Counted from the first letter of the stretch, positions 11,650 to 22,359 are shown. The stretch: 64,000 nucleotides of DNA from Sarcophilus harrisii (GCF_902635505.1 NC_045431.1:7657001-7721000), one strand, 5' to 3'. The notes: generated from the sequence alone by a model not told the origin. Numbers and translations are program-made.

Positions 11650-12330
11650 AAAGCTGCCCCATCATCCCCTTCCTGTTGTCAGTGGTAAGAGTTACATTTC
11701 TGCAGGGGCTTCTGCTCGCCTTTCAATAATGGGCCTCCTGCTGAGAAAGTCTCATCAAACCTCTGGGGGTGATGAATTGTGTCACCCCGGGAAACAATGG
11801 CTTCGTTATTCACATTGTGTCACAGGCCTGACATAATTCACTAACAAACTGAGACGTGAGATGTCACCAAGTGATGCTTCAATTGACAGTCCCTGCTGTC
11901 CCCTTCGGTAAATAGGGTAAGTGTGGTGCCGCTAGGAAGGTGGGAGTGTGCAAAGCTCTAGAGAAGTTCTGGGGCTCCATCCCCCAGCCCCGTCCTCCTT
12001 CCCCAGGCTGTCTGGGCCACATCATCTGCTACCTGGATTGGGGATTCCAATTAGCGGGCTTGCAACAGTCAAGTCAAATTGACATGGACAAAACAGCGAT
12101 GACTTGGGTAATCATTAGGATAATGTGGAAAACCCTTCTGGGCCCCGTAATAGCGAAGGTCATTTAGATATTGGCAATCAGACAGTCTTTGCTAGTGGGA
12201 TTATCATTATTATTTTTAGAAATTGTGATTCAGGTTGTATGAGCCTGCAGGTTTGGGAGGGCCTGTCTGCCTGCTGGGAAGGAGCTTCTCTTTGATCTCG
12301 GGGCTGAATGACTCCCTTTGATCACTCACA
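11650..12330. other. Candidate conserved non-coding element
   Basis: A repeat-free block of balanced composition in an otherwise repeat-rich window. It holds clustered transcription-factor-like words: ggcctgacataattcacta, ccaattagcggg (homeodomain-like TAATTAG family), gcgatgacttgggtaatc and gatattggcaatcag. No frame shows a protein signature. Conservation is inferred from appearance only. Confidence 0.4.
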
Positions 12331-12785
12331 CAATAGTTCAGAAAAGAACAGAGCCTTCCCAAGTCTCTCCCTAAACTTGCAGGTAAATAAAGGGAGAGTT
12401 TGAATTGATCCTGGAATGAGCAATTCAGATAGGAAACTCGTAGTTCCTTTGAAGTGGGTTTAGAACCCTCATGATTAGCATAGCAAAGGAGGACTTGAAG
12501 CTACTAAAAGGTGCCTAAGGAGAGCATTTTTAGCCCAAGGGGTTAGTTTCCTGGGCTTGTGGCTCCACTGTTGCAAAGAGAGGCAAAATTATTCCTAAAA
12601 AAAGGGCTTTGGACAGGGGATTTAAAAAACAAACAAACAAACAAACAACAAAACACCTGAAATCAGGTCACCCTAAAGAGGAACAGCAGTTCTTAAGAAG
12701 AGATGTTCTTAACGTACTGTAAAAAATGATTAAATACCTTCTATATGTCAGTTAGTCTACTAAAAACTGGCTATAATTTAAGAAG
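12331..12785. other. Unrecognised sequence with a short (AAAC)n tract
   Basis: (AAAC)n lies at about 12629-12656. Nothing else recognised. Confidence 0.4.
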
Positions 12786-12789
12786 TATG

Positions 12790-13025
12790 AAAACAGACAG
12801 TCTAGTGGATAGGGCAGTGAACCAGGAGGCAAGAAGATCAAGTTCAAATCCTTACATAATTACTAGCAGGGTGACTGACCCTGATGGCGAGTCACTTAAT
12901 GTCTGTGTCTCCATTTCCTCAACTTTCAAATAAAAATAATAATAGCTCCCACCTCACAGGCTTGTTGTCAGGAGCAGGTGTAATATTTCTAAAATGTTTT
13001 GCAGATTTTAAAATGCTATGAAAAC
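12790..13025 (+). mobile_element. MIR-type SINE
   Basis: tRNA-like head (ctagtggatagggcagtg), B-box-like gatcaagttcaaatcc, CORE region (gagtcacttaatgtctg), tttcctcaactttcaaat, then aataataatagctcccacc and the 3' aaatgttttgcag part. Nearly full length for the family. Confidence 0.85.
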
Positions 13026-13116
13026 AAGCACCGTGATCGTGAGATTGTAAATAAAAACTACGTTAAAAGGCACCAAAATTGAGATCAAATACACTAAATC
13101 TCTTTTAGTTCTAGAA

Positions 13117-13306
13117 CAGGGCTTTTAAACTTTTCCCACTCATGACCCTTTTTGCCCCAGACATTCTTACATGACGCTGGGCATATCAGTTTATCAAATA
13201 AGTATACAAATCAAACATTTGCTGATAATAAATTATAATTTGGCAACCCCCACAATCAGTTGTGAGACCCCATATGGAGTTATGAACCACAGTTTAAGAA
13301 GCTGTG
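13117..13306 (+). mobile_element. Short non-autonomous hAT DNA transposon
   Basis: About 190 bp starting cagggcttttaaacttttcc and ending cacagtttaagaagctgtg, whose ends are imperfect inverted repeats. The body (ctcatgacccttttt, agtatacaaatcaaacat, agaccccatatggagtt) fits a well-known mammalian hAT/Charlie-like MITE. Flanks ttctagaa and tggtagaa would be a decayed 8-bp duplication, the hAT size. Strand is nominal. Confidence 0.75.
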
Positions 13307-13329
13307 TGGTAGAACACCAGTAATGAAAC

Positions 13330-13635
13330 ATCCTTTTCTTCTGTTGGCAAAGAGTTAAGAGATTTAGAATTGGGAATGATGTAGCAGAGAGAGGTGTTAT
13401 TTGGGGGTTTTGTTTATTTTTTTCTTGTTTGTTTCTTTTTAGACTTTTTTTCTTTTCTTTTTGCATTTTTGGCAACTTGACTAATAGGAAAATGTTTTTT
13501 ATGGCCACATGTATGACATATATCAAACTGCTTGCTTTCTCAAGGAGGAGAAATGTGGGGAGGTTGTGAGGGAGAGGATTTGGAATTCAGAATTTAAAAA
13601 AGAATGTTAAACATTTTTATTTCTGTGTAATTGAG
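13330..13635. other. T-rich sequence, nothing recognised
   Basis: No repeat family or gene identified. Confidence 0.35.
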
Positions 13636-13639
13636 TTTT

Positions 13640-14050
13640 TTTTTTTAAAGAATGGTGTCTAAATTTTCAGAAGCTCTCACTGCCATGTTACATTCATTTC
13701 TTGCTTAATTGTTTGTCTTTGATGTGTGTGTGTTGTTTGGCAATGGAATAGAAACAAATAACGCTGAAACATCTTTCAAAACAATGCTGTCTGCTTTACC
13801 CAAGGAGGTTGATGTGCTGATTATAAGTGCACGTGCCCGAGATCCTCTGGGGCACTCATTGGTTATGGATGCCACCTTCTCCTTTTACAATTGTCTTCTT
13901 GAGTCAGTGCCTTTGTGCCAGTCAATGGAGTAACAACAGTTCATCTTCCCTTACTTCAGTCTTTAAGCTAAAGATTGTAGCCCCAAATTGTTGCCCCCTA
14001 GAAACGGCTGTAAGGGGGGGAATTATTATTTATGTCTCTGTTTTTCACTC
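13640..14050. other. Candidate conserved non-coding element
   Basis: Repeat-free block with words such as tttggcaatggaatagaa, ggcactcattggttatgg (CCAAT-type inverted site) and ccaaattgttgccccctag. Two overlapping short plus frames cover it but neither resembles a known protein. Confidence 0.35.
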
Positions 14051-14189
14051 TCCCCAAAAGATAAATTTTATCTAATTTATCTTTGTATTTTCCAGTATCC
14101 TTTGAGTAGGATTTTTTTTTTTAATGCTCATTACCTAATATAAGAGGGAGAGGGCAGAAATCTGGAACTTTGGGGAACTAACATATACT

Positions 14190-14380
14190 CAAGATCATGA
14201 GTTTAGAGCTAAAAAGAATTTTCGAGGCAATCTGGTCCAACTTGTTTCACAGATGGGGAAACTGAGGCCCAAAGGGTTGAAACCAGTTGGCCAAGGTCAT
14301 ACAGGTAGCTGCAGAAACAGATTGAAACCAGACAGTCTGACTAAAGTCTGTGCTCCTTCCACTCTCCCTCATTCACCTTT
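14190..14380 (-). mobile_element. MIR-type SINE
   Basis: Reverse MIR: cacagatggggaaactgagg, ggccaaggtcatacaggtag, then a decayed gattgaaaccagacagtctg tRNA part and ccactctccctc. Confidence 0.8.
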
Positions 14381-14489
14381 GAGCATCCTGCATGGTCGTG
14401 ACTGTGAGGAACCAAAGCTGCAACCAGAAGGAAGGGAGAAGAAAAGATATTTGTGGTGGTTCATAAGAGAAGGCTCCTTCATCTTTTGC

Positions 14490-14800
14490 TAAATGAGGTG
14501 ACAGAGTGGGAGAATGCTGCTGTGGGGCTGGGCCAAGTTTTTCTTTTTTGAATTCATGCCCAGAGGCTGTTTACAGAGAGAATATTTTTAGAAATGTGAA
14601 AATAAACACAATTAAATTAGAGAGATGCATGGAAAAACATTTTTCTCTACTAAAAGTTTGTCCTTTTGACCATTAAAACTTATGTAATGGCATCTTCCCC
14701 TTCTTCTTGACTGATGATGTGTGTTTGCCACATTCTCTAATTAAATAATTGGCTCCCTCCAATAATGATGATCGTCAGGAAAATTAACTATGGGTCAAGG
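14490..14800. other. Candidate conserved non-coding element
   Basis: Repeat-free, AT-balanced, with homeodomain-like words (acaattaaattagagag, ctctaattaaataattgg) and the run ccaataatgatgatcg. No coding potential seen. Confidence 0.35.
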
Positions 14801-15084
14801 GCCTGTGACTAAAAAGAAATAGGGATGGGAACAAAGAGAAATTGCAAAGAAAATGGAGAATGCTTTCCTCGGCTCCAATCTTGCACTTATTCAAGCTCTC
14901 ACTTTTCCTGACCTGGGTTTGCTGTGTCACTAGGTCCCTGAGAAATATGAGAAGGAAAGTGAAAGGCCTGTAGGAGCCCTCAAGAAAAGGAGGGGCTCCT
15001 GGGCACAAGCTGAGGATGGTTTTTTTGGGTTCATGGGCTAGATCAGGGTATCTTTTGCAGAGTCTGGCTAAAAACCATGAGCTT

Positions 15085-15163
15085 TCTATTTCTTTCTTTC
15101 TTTTCCTCCCTTCCTCCCTCTTTCTTCCTTTTCCTCCCTCCTTCCTTTTCTCCTTCCCTCCCT

Positions 15164-15206
<43 letters not shown>

Positions 15207-15225
15207 TCTCTCTCCCCCTCTCCCA
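15085..15225. repeat. Pyrimidine-rich low-complexity tract with (TC)n
   Basis: Imperfect TTCC/TCCC units followed by about 17 TC units near 15169-15202. Open frames across it on both strands are artefacts. Confidence 0.95.
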
Positions 15226-15329
15226 CAAACACGCATATGGAAATTGGAAGAGGAGACATAGAAACAAAGGCGAGCATTCCAACATTCTTGTATTCACTTT
15301 TAGTCTCCATTTCCATGATTGTAGATGGA

Positions 15330-15500
15330 CTTGGGATTGGAAGATCAGGCTGAGAATCAGCACATCACTTGGTTCAGATCCCATCTCTGCCATTTGCTCT
15401 TTTTGTGACCTCTCCCTCTCTTTGATCTCAGTTTCCTCCTATGGAAAATAAGGGATCTGGAGCACATGATCTCTGTTCCTTAACTCTAGCATTCTGTGAC
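15330..15500 (+). mobile_element. MIR-type SINE, 3'-truncated variant
   Basis: tRNA-related head decayed, then ctctgccatttgctctttttg, gatctcagtttcctcctatg and the alternative ending gttccttaactctagcattc typical of MIR-related copies with a ttccagctctaa end. Confidence 0.65.
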
Positions 15501-15668
15501 TCTGAGAGAGAATTAATTATAAAGAAAAGGGGGTGTTGTTTGAAGGGGCCAATGAGGATGCACAGGTACTCATTTATAGAGAAGGAAGCAAAGTCAGTTA
15601 ACAGAAAGTTAATTTTAAAAAATAGTGGCAGAAGTTTGTAAACAAGAGCATCAAGAATGCTGAGATTC

Positions 15669-15882
15669 TTGTACAGCAAAATAATGTTTTGGTCATGTAT
15701 ACTTATTGTGTATCTAAGTTCTATTTTAATATATTTAACATCTACTGGTCATCCTGCCATCTAGGGGAGGGGGTGTAGGGGGGGTAAGGGGCGAAAAATT
15801 GGAACAAGAGGTTTGGCAATTGTTAATGCTGTAAAGTTACCCATGTATATATCCTGTAAATAAAAGGCTATTAAAAAAAAAA
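15669..15882 (+). mobile_element. Young 5'-truncated L1 3' end with perfect target-site duplication
   Basis: A 214-bp L1 tail from gtacagcaaaataatg through aacatctactggtcatcctg, ggaacaagaggtttggcaat and gtaaataaaaggctattaaa to its poly(A). The 16-bp sequence aagaatgctgagattc lies at 15653-15668 and again at 15883-15898 without a difference. It is the same subfamily as the 3' ends at 51749-52618 and about 34853-35100 (in reverse). Confidence 0.95.
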
Positions 15883-15984
15883 AAGAATGCTGAGATTCAT
15901 AAATGAACTAAAGTTGATGAAAAGTAATGAAACAATAAAAATAATTTTTCAAAGTATCCAGGGGTAAAAAGGATGAAGACTGAG

Positions 15985-16460
15985 GACACAATAAGCTATT
16001 GCTGCAGGTGGATAGGATGATAGCAGATAGAGGGAGGATGGCAGAACTGCTAAGGACTCATTTTGCTCTGTCAAGAACAAAGGTGAATGTTTTGGAAAGG
16101 ATAAAAGAGAATTTAGCTGTATTTGATGACTTCAAGTCACCAGACCTAGATGAAATACACCTCATGACAATAAATGCCCTGTTGTAAATGTGTTTACTAA
16201 GCCGTTGTCATTAATCTTTGAAAGCAGAAGAATATCATGAAATTGGGTAAGCCCATGCGTAACCTGATTTTCAATAGAGGAAATAGAATTGAATCAAAAA
16301 ATTATTGGCCAGGAAGCTTCATTGCAATTCTTGGCAAAATTCTAGACTGAACAATTAATTGGAAAGCTCTGAGACATCTAGAATAGTGAAGCTGTGATAA
16401 GACAGACTTAGTTTAGCTTCTTCAAGAACTAATTTTCTTTTTCTGGGACTTTGTTACTTT
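15985..16460 (+). mobile_element. L3/CR1 LINE fragment (reverse transcriptase part)
   Basis: The frame at 15999-16187 ends FKSPDLDEIHLMTINALL, matching the K-SPG-DEIH-R-L motif upstream of the CR1/L3 RT fingers. It continues with ttaatctttgaaagcag (SLIFE), attggccaggaagcttcatt (NYRP-SL-TSI) and caagaactaattttctttt. Old, with several frame breaks. Confidence 0.7.
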
Positions 16461-17210
16461 ATCTGCATACAATGGGAGTTTGGAGAATGTGTGGACCACA
16501 TCAAGCTGCTAGGACGGTATGTCTCCATGTGGAACATACTAGGGAATCCCTGATGGGAGAAATGTGATGATGCTATATAAGAAGCGCCCCGAGAGACCAG
16601 AGCTCATGTGAAGCTCCTGCGATTGGTTATGGTCAGTCTACATTTGATGGAGAAGATCCTTTTTCCATTGGCCAGAATTATCAGCATCTTCTAAAGGCCC
16701 TCAGACAGCCGTGGCTACGTCTTTTTGCCACTTTTTACTTTCTTGTCTTCAGCTGCAGTCATGTAGGATGAAGGTATCTGGTAAGAGACCCTGCTTTAAG
16801 GGGAAGGACTCCATAGCACCAGGAACCATGGCTTTCTTGGCCTTTTTGTCTGCTTTTTTCCATTGTATTTGCAGTTAAGTCTCCAACTTTTAGAGATTCA
16901 AAGGTAGAATAAACCATGAATCAGAAATGTGAATCTAGGCTGACCTTACAGACTGGATCGCTGATGGTTTTGAAACCTCAGCCTCCTGGAAGGAATCACC
17001 TGGTATTAAGGCCCCTTTGAGCAGCAACTTGGTAGGAAAGTGCAGTGTAGAAAGGTAGGTAAGTTATAGATCTAATCTCCACCCCAAGCCTTTTTCTCCT
17101 CATCCTACAACAGAGACCAGTTAATATAGGGAAATTATTCCACCACATTGTTGGGAAAAATGTTTGTTGTTTGCTCTTTCTCATTCTAGGAAAACATTTT
17201 CCTTGGTAAA
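16461..17210. other. Single-copy-looking sequence, nothing recognised
   Basis: Contains a TATA-like ctatataagaagcg at about 16572 and an attggtta near 16622, which might be promoter-like, but no transcript or ORF supports a gene here. Confidence 0.3.
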
Positions 17211-17211
17211 G

Positions 17212-17600
17212 TTACCTTGTGTTGTTGTTCTTTATTCTTGAAGAGCAACATGACATCAGAGAGGTGATGCAAGTGAATGGGATTTAAGAGAGGGAGGACT
17301 GGGCAAGTCACCTGCCTCAAGTTCTCCTCTGGAGCCTTCTGGGTCTGAAGCAGTAGGTCAGGATGATTGACATGGCCCCAGTTGCACCGGGAGACCTGGG
17401 TCCAGGGGCCAGCTATAGGAGAGGATGATTGGACACGGCCCCAGGCACAATGGAAGACCTTGGCCTTTTTAAGCAACGGTCTTCAACAGGTCTCATTTTG
17501 GCTGAAGTCACACCTATCCAGTGATTAAGGTGAGATAGCAATCGAAAGAACTCATCTTGTTTGCAAAGTGAAGCTCACCTGTCATCTTTGGGTATTGATA
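17212..17600 (-). mobile_element. Marsupial interspersed repeat (SINE/RTE-type), same family as 18740-19310
   Basis: In plus-strand reading: gttgttgttctttattcttg, gaagagcaacatgacatcag, gaccttggcctttttaagc, ggtctcattttggctgaag and atccagtgattaagg, a string order I recognise from a common marsupial repeat. Its formal name is uncertain to me. The last third lies inside the duplicated segment 17494-17770. Confidence 0.65.
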
Positions 17601-17770
17601 GGATCATAGACTATGAGAAGGAGAAAAGCCCTAAGAGATTCACCTTCACTTTACAGATGAGGATCCAAAGCAGGAAGTCTGGATGGGTAATGAACTTTGT
17701 TTGCCATTATCACACAGTTAGTTGGTGATATAATGGGGACAAGGACCCCATCTTTAGGTACTGTTCTGTA
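17494..17770 (+). repeat. Local duplication, copy A
   Basis: 277 bp that recur in the same orientation at 20221-20498. Only a few differences are visible (for example gaggatccaaagc versus gaggaaaccgaagc near the middle, and ggtactg versus gatactg at the end). The segment contains the end of the marsupial repeat plus a MIR-like piece (ctttacagatgagg). Confidence 0.95.
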
Positions 17771-17949
17771 AATTCTTCTTGGTGATATTTAATGCATATT
17801 AATCCTCCCCAACCAGATTGTAAACTGATAGATGGGGTTGGGGCCTTCAATTTCTTTTATCACCTTAAAATCCCAAGAACCTTTGTACCCAGTCAGCTTT
17901 TTCAAAATCACTCCATGTTGACTCAGCAGTTGCATTATGTGAATGAATC

Positions 17950-18365
17950 AAAGGTGGAATGATGCAGTGGGAAGATCCCTGCCAGGGAGTAAGATTTGGC
18001 TTTGGGTCCTCCCTCCCAGGAACACGCCAAATCAGTTTGAGCAGATAACTTTACCTCTTCCCGCCTCCATTTCCCAGATCTTCCTGTTTCCCATACCTGG
18101 AATATACTCCTTCTCCATCTTACCCTCCCAATATCCTTTACTTTCTCAAAAGGCTGAGTTCCTACATAGAACCTTTTTTGGTCTAGTCTTTCAGAACTCT
18201 TTCTCAGCTCACCTTGTCTCTACCTATCCATATACATCTTGTTTTTCTCAAGTGAAAAGTAAGTGACTAAAGGGCAGGAGCTATTCAGTGTGCACACTGG
18301 GTACCCAGTGCCTATCCCAGGCTCATTTTACTAACTGTTTACTGACTTTATGGTATAAGGACATT
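17950..18365 (+). mobile_element. MIR-like piece followed by L2 3' end
   Basis: 17950-18055 resembles a decayed MIR head. From about 18065 the sense L2 3' region follows: catacctggaatatactcc, aagggcaggagctattcag, then cccagtgcctatcccagg, the usual gggcagggac..cagtgcctggcac block. Confidence 0.65.
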
Positions 18366-18479
18366 TGAGTATGACAATGGTTGCTAGCTTTGAGTTGCCC
18401 AAACTTTTTTTTTGTTTTGGTTAATATTTTGATACCTGTATTTCAATATAATCGTCCTTCTCAGCAATTGTATCCCCTT

Positions 18480-18650
18480 TGTTTTAGAGGTTGGCATTTG
18501 TATAGGCTTTTGGACTATGCGAGGTGTCTGACATGTTAACTCATTTCATCCTCACCACAGTCTTGTGCGGTAGGTGCTGCTATTATGCCCATCTTCCAGA
18601 TGAGAAAACAGATCCTTAGAAGGTTTAAATTTAAGTTTTTCTATCTTAAG
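18480..18650 (-). mobile_element. MIR SINE
   Basis: Reverse MIR: catgttaactcatttcatcc, tcaccacagtcttgtgcgg, taggtgctgctattatgcccatcttccag region with agatgagaaaacag. Good match to the MIR 3' half. Confidence 0.8.
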
Positions 18651-18739
18651 GTCCCATACTTTATCTAGCCTCTCATGCAGCTGCCAAATATTTTATACAT
18701 TTCCATGGGGTGTTTAAGGAGGACTAGCACTTGTGGGAC

Positions 18740-19310
18740 GAGGGCTTATGGAGCCCTTCTGGGGATCGATAATCCACCTTTGGTGTCCCACTGGCATGCA
18801 ACTCTCACCTCCAAGCAGCTGTAGCACATGTAGCTCACCCAGGTAAAACCAGTTTTCCAGATGTGCTAACCCATTAAGGATAATAGATGCGTCCTAAACC
18901 TATTGGTGGTTTGGGGGGTTGCCCACCCCAAGGATGGAAAGACTTCCCCTGTGGAATGAGCAGATGAGAACCATTTGTTCTCACAGCCACAAAGATGGCT
19001 GATGTAGGCTCTATAAAGCACTTTAAGCTTGGTCACAAGCTCATCTCTTGCCTCCTGGACATCGCCAGTCATTCTGACTTGTTCCTCGCCCCTGAACTTC
19101 TGTGACTCTGAGGGGGGAGGAGAGACAGATGGACAGAGAGGGACAGACGACATGACAGAGAGAGACGCAGAGATACAGAGAGGGAGGGAAGAGAGGAAGG
19201 GAAGGAGGGAGAGAGAGAGGACTTTGTTAGGGTGACTCCATCTTACTTAGATTCAACTCACATATGAGTCAAGTCATCTTCCAAGTCCTCTAAATCTGAG
19301 GCTTTATTCT
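18740..19310 (+). mobile_element. Marsupial interspersed repeat (SINE/RTE-type)
   Basis: Recognisable strings in order: gcagctgtagcacatgtagc, tcacccaggtaaaacca, aggatggaaagacttcccc, tctcacagccacaaagatgg, ctcctggacatcgccagtc and, after a purine-rich insertion, cttagattcaactcacat with a decayed gtcctcttc end. A purine-rich tract (19110-19222) has expanded inside it. Confidence 0.65.
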
Positions 19311-19559
19311 TAGGCTTCCCCCGACGGTTAATGGCACACACAAAGTGGTTTAACCCCCCTGGACTTGCTCTTCTCCAATCTTCTCTCTAGGTCTTAGCAT
19401 TTAACATTCTACAATTCCATATTTAGTCCTTAAAATGTTGCCTTGATTGTTTGAAATTCTGAAAATTGCCACAAAAAACCCCAAATTGGACTTTGTAAAA
19501 ATAGATGAAAAAGGAATCTTTACTCTCTACTAGAAGCTAAAAAACAAAATCTCATGATC

Positions 19560-19725
19560 TACATTAGAAAGAACTTTTGAGTATCCTGTCTCATTTTTAC
19601 AGATGAGGAAACCCAGAGAAAAGGGAACTGTCCAAGGTCACACAAATGGTCAGTACCAGAGACAGGATTTCAATGCAACTTGACCGACTCCAGTCCTTTT
19701 CTCTGATTATATCACACAGGAAAAA
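19560..19725 (-). mobile_element. MIR SINE
   Basis: Reverse MIR: ctcatttttacagatgagg, aaacccagagaaaaggg, ccaaggtcacacaaatgg, then a decayed tRNA part. Confidence 0.8.
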
Positions 19726-19839
19726 GGAAGTGAGAGTTCTTTCTGTTCCCCAAGCATTAATTCAATCATTATTTGCAATGGAAAATTCTTTGAGGAATTT
19801 AAATGCTTTTCAATTTTTCATAAATGTATAGACTCTAAA

Positions 19840-20060
19840 AATTTATGGACTCAAAACTAACCAGGACCTTGAAGATCATCTTGTCTGGCTTCCTCTTTTT
19901 ACGTGGAGGGAAACTGAAGCCCAGTAAGTTGCCCTATATTTAATTAGGAGCACTACTGGACTTACAGGTCCTGGTCCCGAGAGGGTAGGGCCACTTCTGA
20001 ATTTCTGACTAAGTCCAACCCTTCTGTGCTTCTCCAGCCTTTAAACCTGTATTTGTTGTT
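19840..20060 (-). mobile_element. MIR-related SINE
   Basis: Reverse orientation: accaggaccttgaagatcat, then gagggaaactgaagcccag. The downstream CORE and tRNA parts are poorly preserved. Confidence 0.65.
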
Positions 20061-20089
20061 GGCATAGTGACCGGTTAATGCCGCTAACC

Positions 20090-20180
20090 AAGTATTTACT
20101 TGCTGTGTGCTATTGGGTACACAGAGAAAGCCATGCAGTCCCTGCTCTCGGGGAGCTCACATTCTAATGACCAAGATGGC
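20090..20180 (-). mobile_element. L2 3' end fragment
   Basis: accaagtatttacttgctg, then tctcggggagctcacattc, the reverse of the L2 3' region. Confidence 0.7.
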
Positions 20181-20220
20181 TTGTGCACAGAACGAGGTTT
20201 CCCTCCTACCTCCCACCAGC

Positions 20221-20498
20221 CATTTTGGCTGAAGTCACACCTATCCAGTGATTAAGGTGAGATAGCAATCGAAAGAACTCATCTTGTTTGCAAAGTGAAG
20301 CTCACCTGTCATCTTTGGGTATTGATAGGATCATAGACTATGAGAAGGAGAAAAGCCCTAAGAGATTCACCTTCACTTTACAGATGAGGAAACCGAAGCA
20401 GGAAGTCTGGATGGGTAATGAACTTTGTTTGCCATTATCACACAGTTAGTTGGTGATATAATGGGGACAAGGACCCCATCTTTAGATACTGTTCTGTA
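20221..20498 (+). repeat. Local duplication, copy B
   Basis: Second copy of 17494-17770, 2.73 kb downstream in direct orientation. It starts abruptly at cattttggctg with no upstream part of the marsupial repeat, which shows that the duplicated unit was cut from inside a larger context. That makes it a local duplication event and not two independent insertions. Confidence 0.95.
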
Positions 20499-20734
20499 TC
20501 TAAATGGGGGGCAGTCCCATTCTCTCTGGCAACCCCCAGTGACCCCAGTACTCCAGCCCCTTACGGAATGCAGCCTTAGTGGGTGAGGTGCTTCAGCCAA
20601 GTCTAAAAGGAAGGCAGGGACCCCAGAGCAAGAGGAACAATCTGGTCTTTTCTTCAGTACTTCAAGTATTGGGGGTTTGACTCTAGCAAGACAAGATAGC
20701 AGATTCTACCGTACAGTTTTGTTTTGCTTTCAAA

Positions 20735-20795
20735 ATGTGATATGGGGTCTGGTACATAGTAGGCACTTAATAAATGCTTTTTGATTATTTGATAC
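20735..20795 (+). mobile_element. L2 3' tail
   Basis: ggtacatagtaggcacttaa then taaatgctttttgattatttg is the canonical L2 end. Confidence 0.8.
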
Positions 20796-20956
20796 AGAAT
20801 GATGCTCCTTTATTCCTCTACAATGTAGAAAAAATAAAGAGATCATTCACTCAATCAAGTGTCTTATATATGTGTATACAACCACAAAACAACAAGTCAA
20901 GGTTTCTCTACATAGGGAGACCAACAGAAATCAAGGTTTGGGATTATAGTATGTGA

Positions 20957-21309
20957 GTCTGTGTGTGTGTATATACACATATCTATGTGTGTGTATAGAG
21001 TGAGTCTTGAAGGATTAAGAACTGTATATATATATTATATATATATGCAGTAAATATATGTATGGAGTGAGTGTGTGTTTCTGTGTGTCTATAAATATAT
21101 ATTATACATACATACATATATGTGTATTTGTATAGAGTAAGTCTTGAGGGATTAAGGACTGTGTATATACATATATATACATATATATATATAATATATG
21201 CAGTAAATATATGTATGGAGTGAGTATGTGTTTCTGTGTGTCTATAAATATATATTATATATATTCATATATGTGTGTGTATATAGAGTGAGTCTTGAGG
21301 GATTAAGGA

Positions 21310-21353
<44 letters not shown>

Positions 21354-21520
21354 TGCAGTAAATATATGTATGGAGTGAGTGTGTATTTCTGTGTCTATAA
21401 TATATATTATATACATGCATATGTGTGTGTGTGTATATAGAGTGAGTCCTGAGGGATTAAGGACTACATATAGGCAGTAAGCATATGGATGTAGGGAGTG
21501 TGTGCACACACATTTTTATG
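20957..21520. repeat. Minisatellite, about four units of 137-154 bp
   Basis: Two anchors recur in alternation: gagtgagtcttgagggatt at 20998, 21135, 21286 and 21440, and gcagtaaatatatgtatgg at about 21046, 21199, 21354 and 21474. Between them lie variable TA, GTAT and TATG runs that account for the unit-length differences. Confidence 0.95.
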
Positions 21521-21524
21521 TGTA

Positions 21525-22060
21525 TATTCCTTCTCTCGTAACAATAGTGTGCTTCAGTGGCGGAAGCTCCTAAGTGCCTTTCCTCAGGTCGGCTGACTTA
21601 CATTGGGGAAAGATTTACACTGATCCATCTTCATGTACAGAGGAGTTTGATTTCCGAGTGCCTCTGGGAATCCCTCAGAAATCTATTTCATGCTTGAAAT
21701 TTGGAAAGCGCACAGCTCAGCACTTCAAAAGGGGATTTCCACTCTTGTGAAGTTATCTCCCATCTGTGGGCCTCGGACACTATACTGGTGTCTACAGGAA
21801 TCAGAGCAGCTCGGGATGTGACTAAAAGCTTAGTCTCTCTGGTTCATTTTCTCCCATCCCCCTCCACTCCAATCCTCTCATGTGCTTTCTAGCCCTTCTA
21901 AGTGGGTATGAGAGCTCTCTGGGAGCTTATTGTAGAAACACTGCAGTTGTGTCTGGATACATAACGGGGAGATTGAATCCGATTTCCCCCCAAAGTTGAA
22001 TTCAGTAAAATGGCTGGGGAGATTTGTTGGGTCACCGGCCTGTTATTAACTTGTGCTGTG
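21525..22060. other. Single-copy-looking sequence, possibly conserved
   Basis: Repeat-free block with balanced composition. No ORF or RNA signature recognised. Confidence 0.3.
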
Positions 22061-22067
22061 GCAGAAA

Positions 22068-22335
22068 TAACAATACCAGCTTTAGATCCAAAGGGCCTGG
22101 ATCTGAATACCAGTTCCACTGTGGAACTTGGAATCAAGAAAACTCAAGGGCAAATCTTGTCTCAGACATTTGCTAGCCATGTCACCCTGGGCCCTTAATT
22201 TCTATGTGCTTTCTCTGTGTTTTCTTACCTGTTTTATGGAGTTAATCATAGTGTTGACTTCCCGAGGTTGCTGTAAGGACCAAATGAGCTGCCATTTGCA
22301 AAGCTCTTTGCAAAATGTAAAGGACTGTGTATAAA
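22068..22335 (+). mobile_element. MIR SINE, near full length
   Basis: tRNA-like head (gatccaaagggcctggat), ctcagacatttgctagccat, gtcaccctgggcccttaat, ttcttacctgttttatgg, then gttgctgtaaggaccaaatg and the caaagctctttgcaaaatg end. Confidence 0.85.
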
Positions 22336-22359
22336 TCCTCCCCCTTTTCTTGTTACTAA

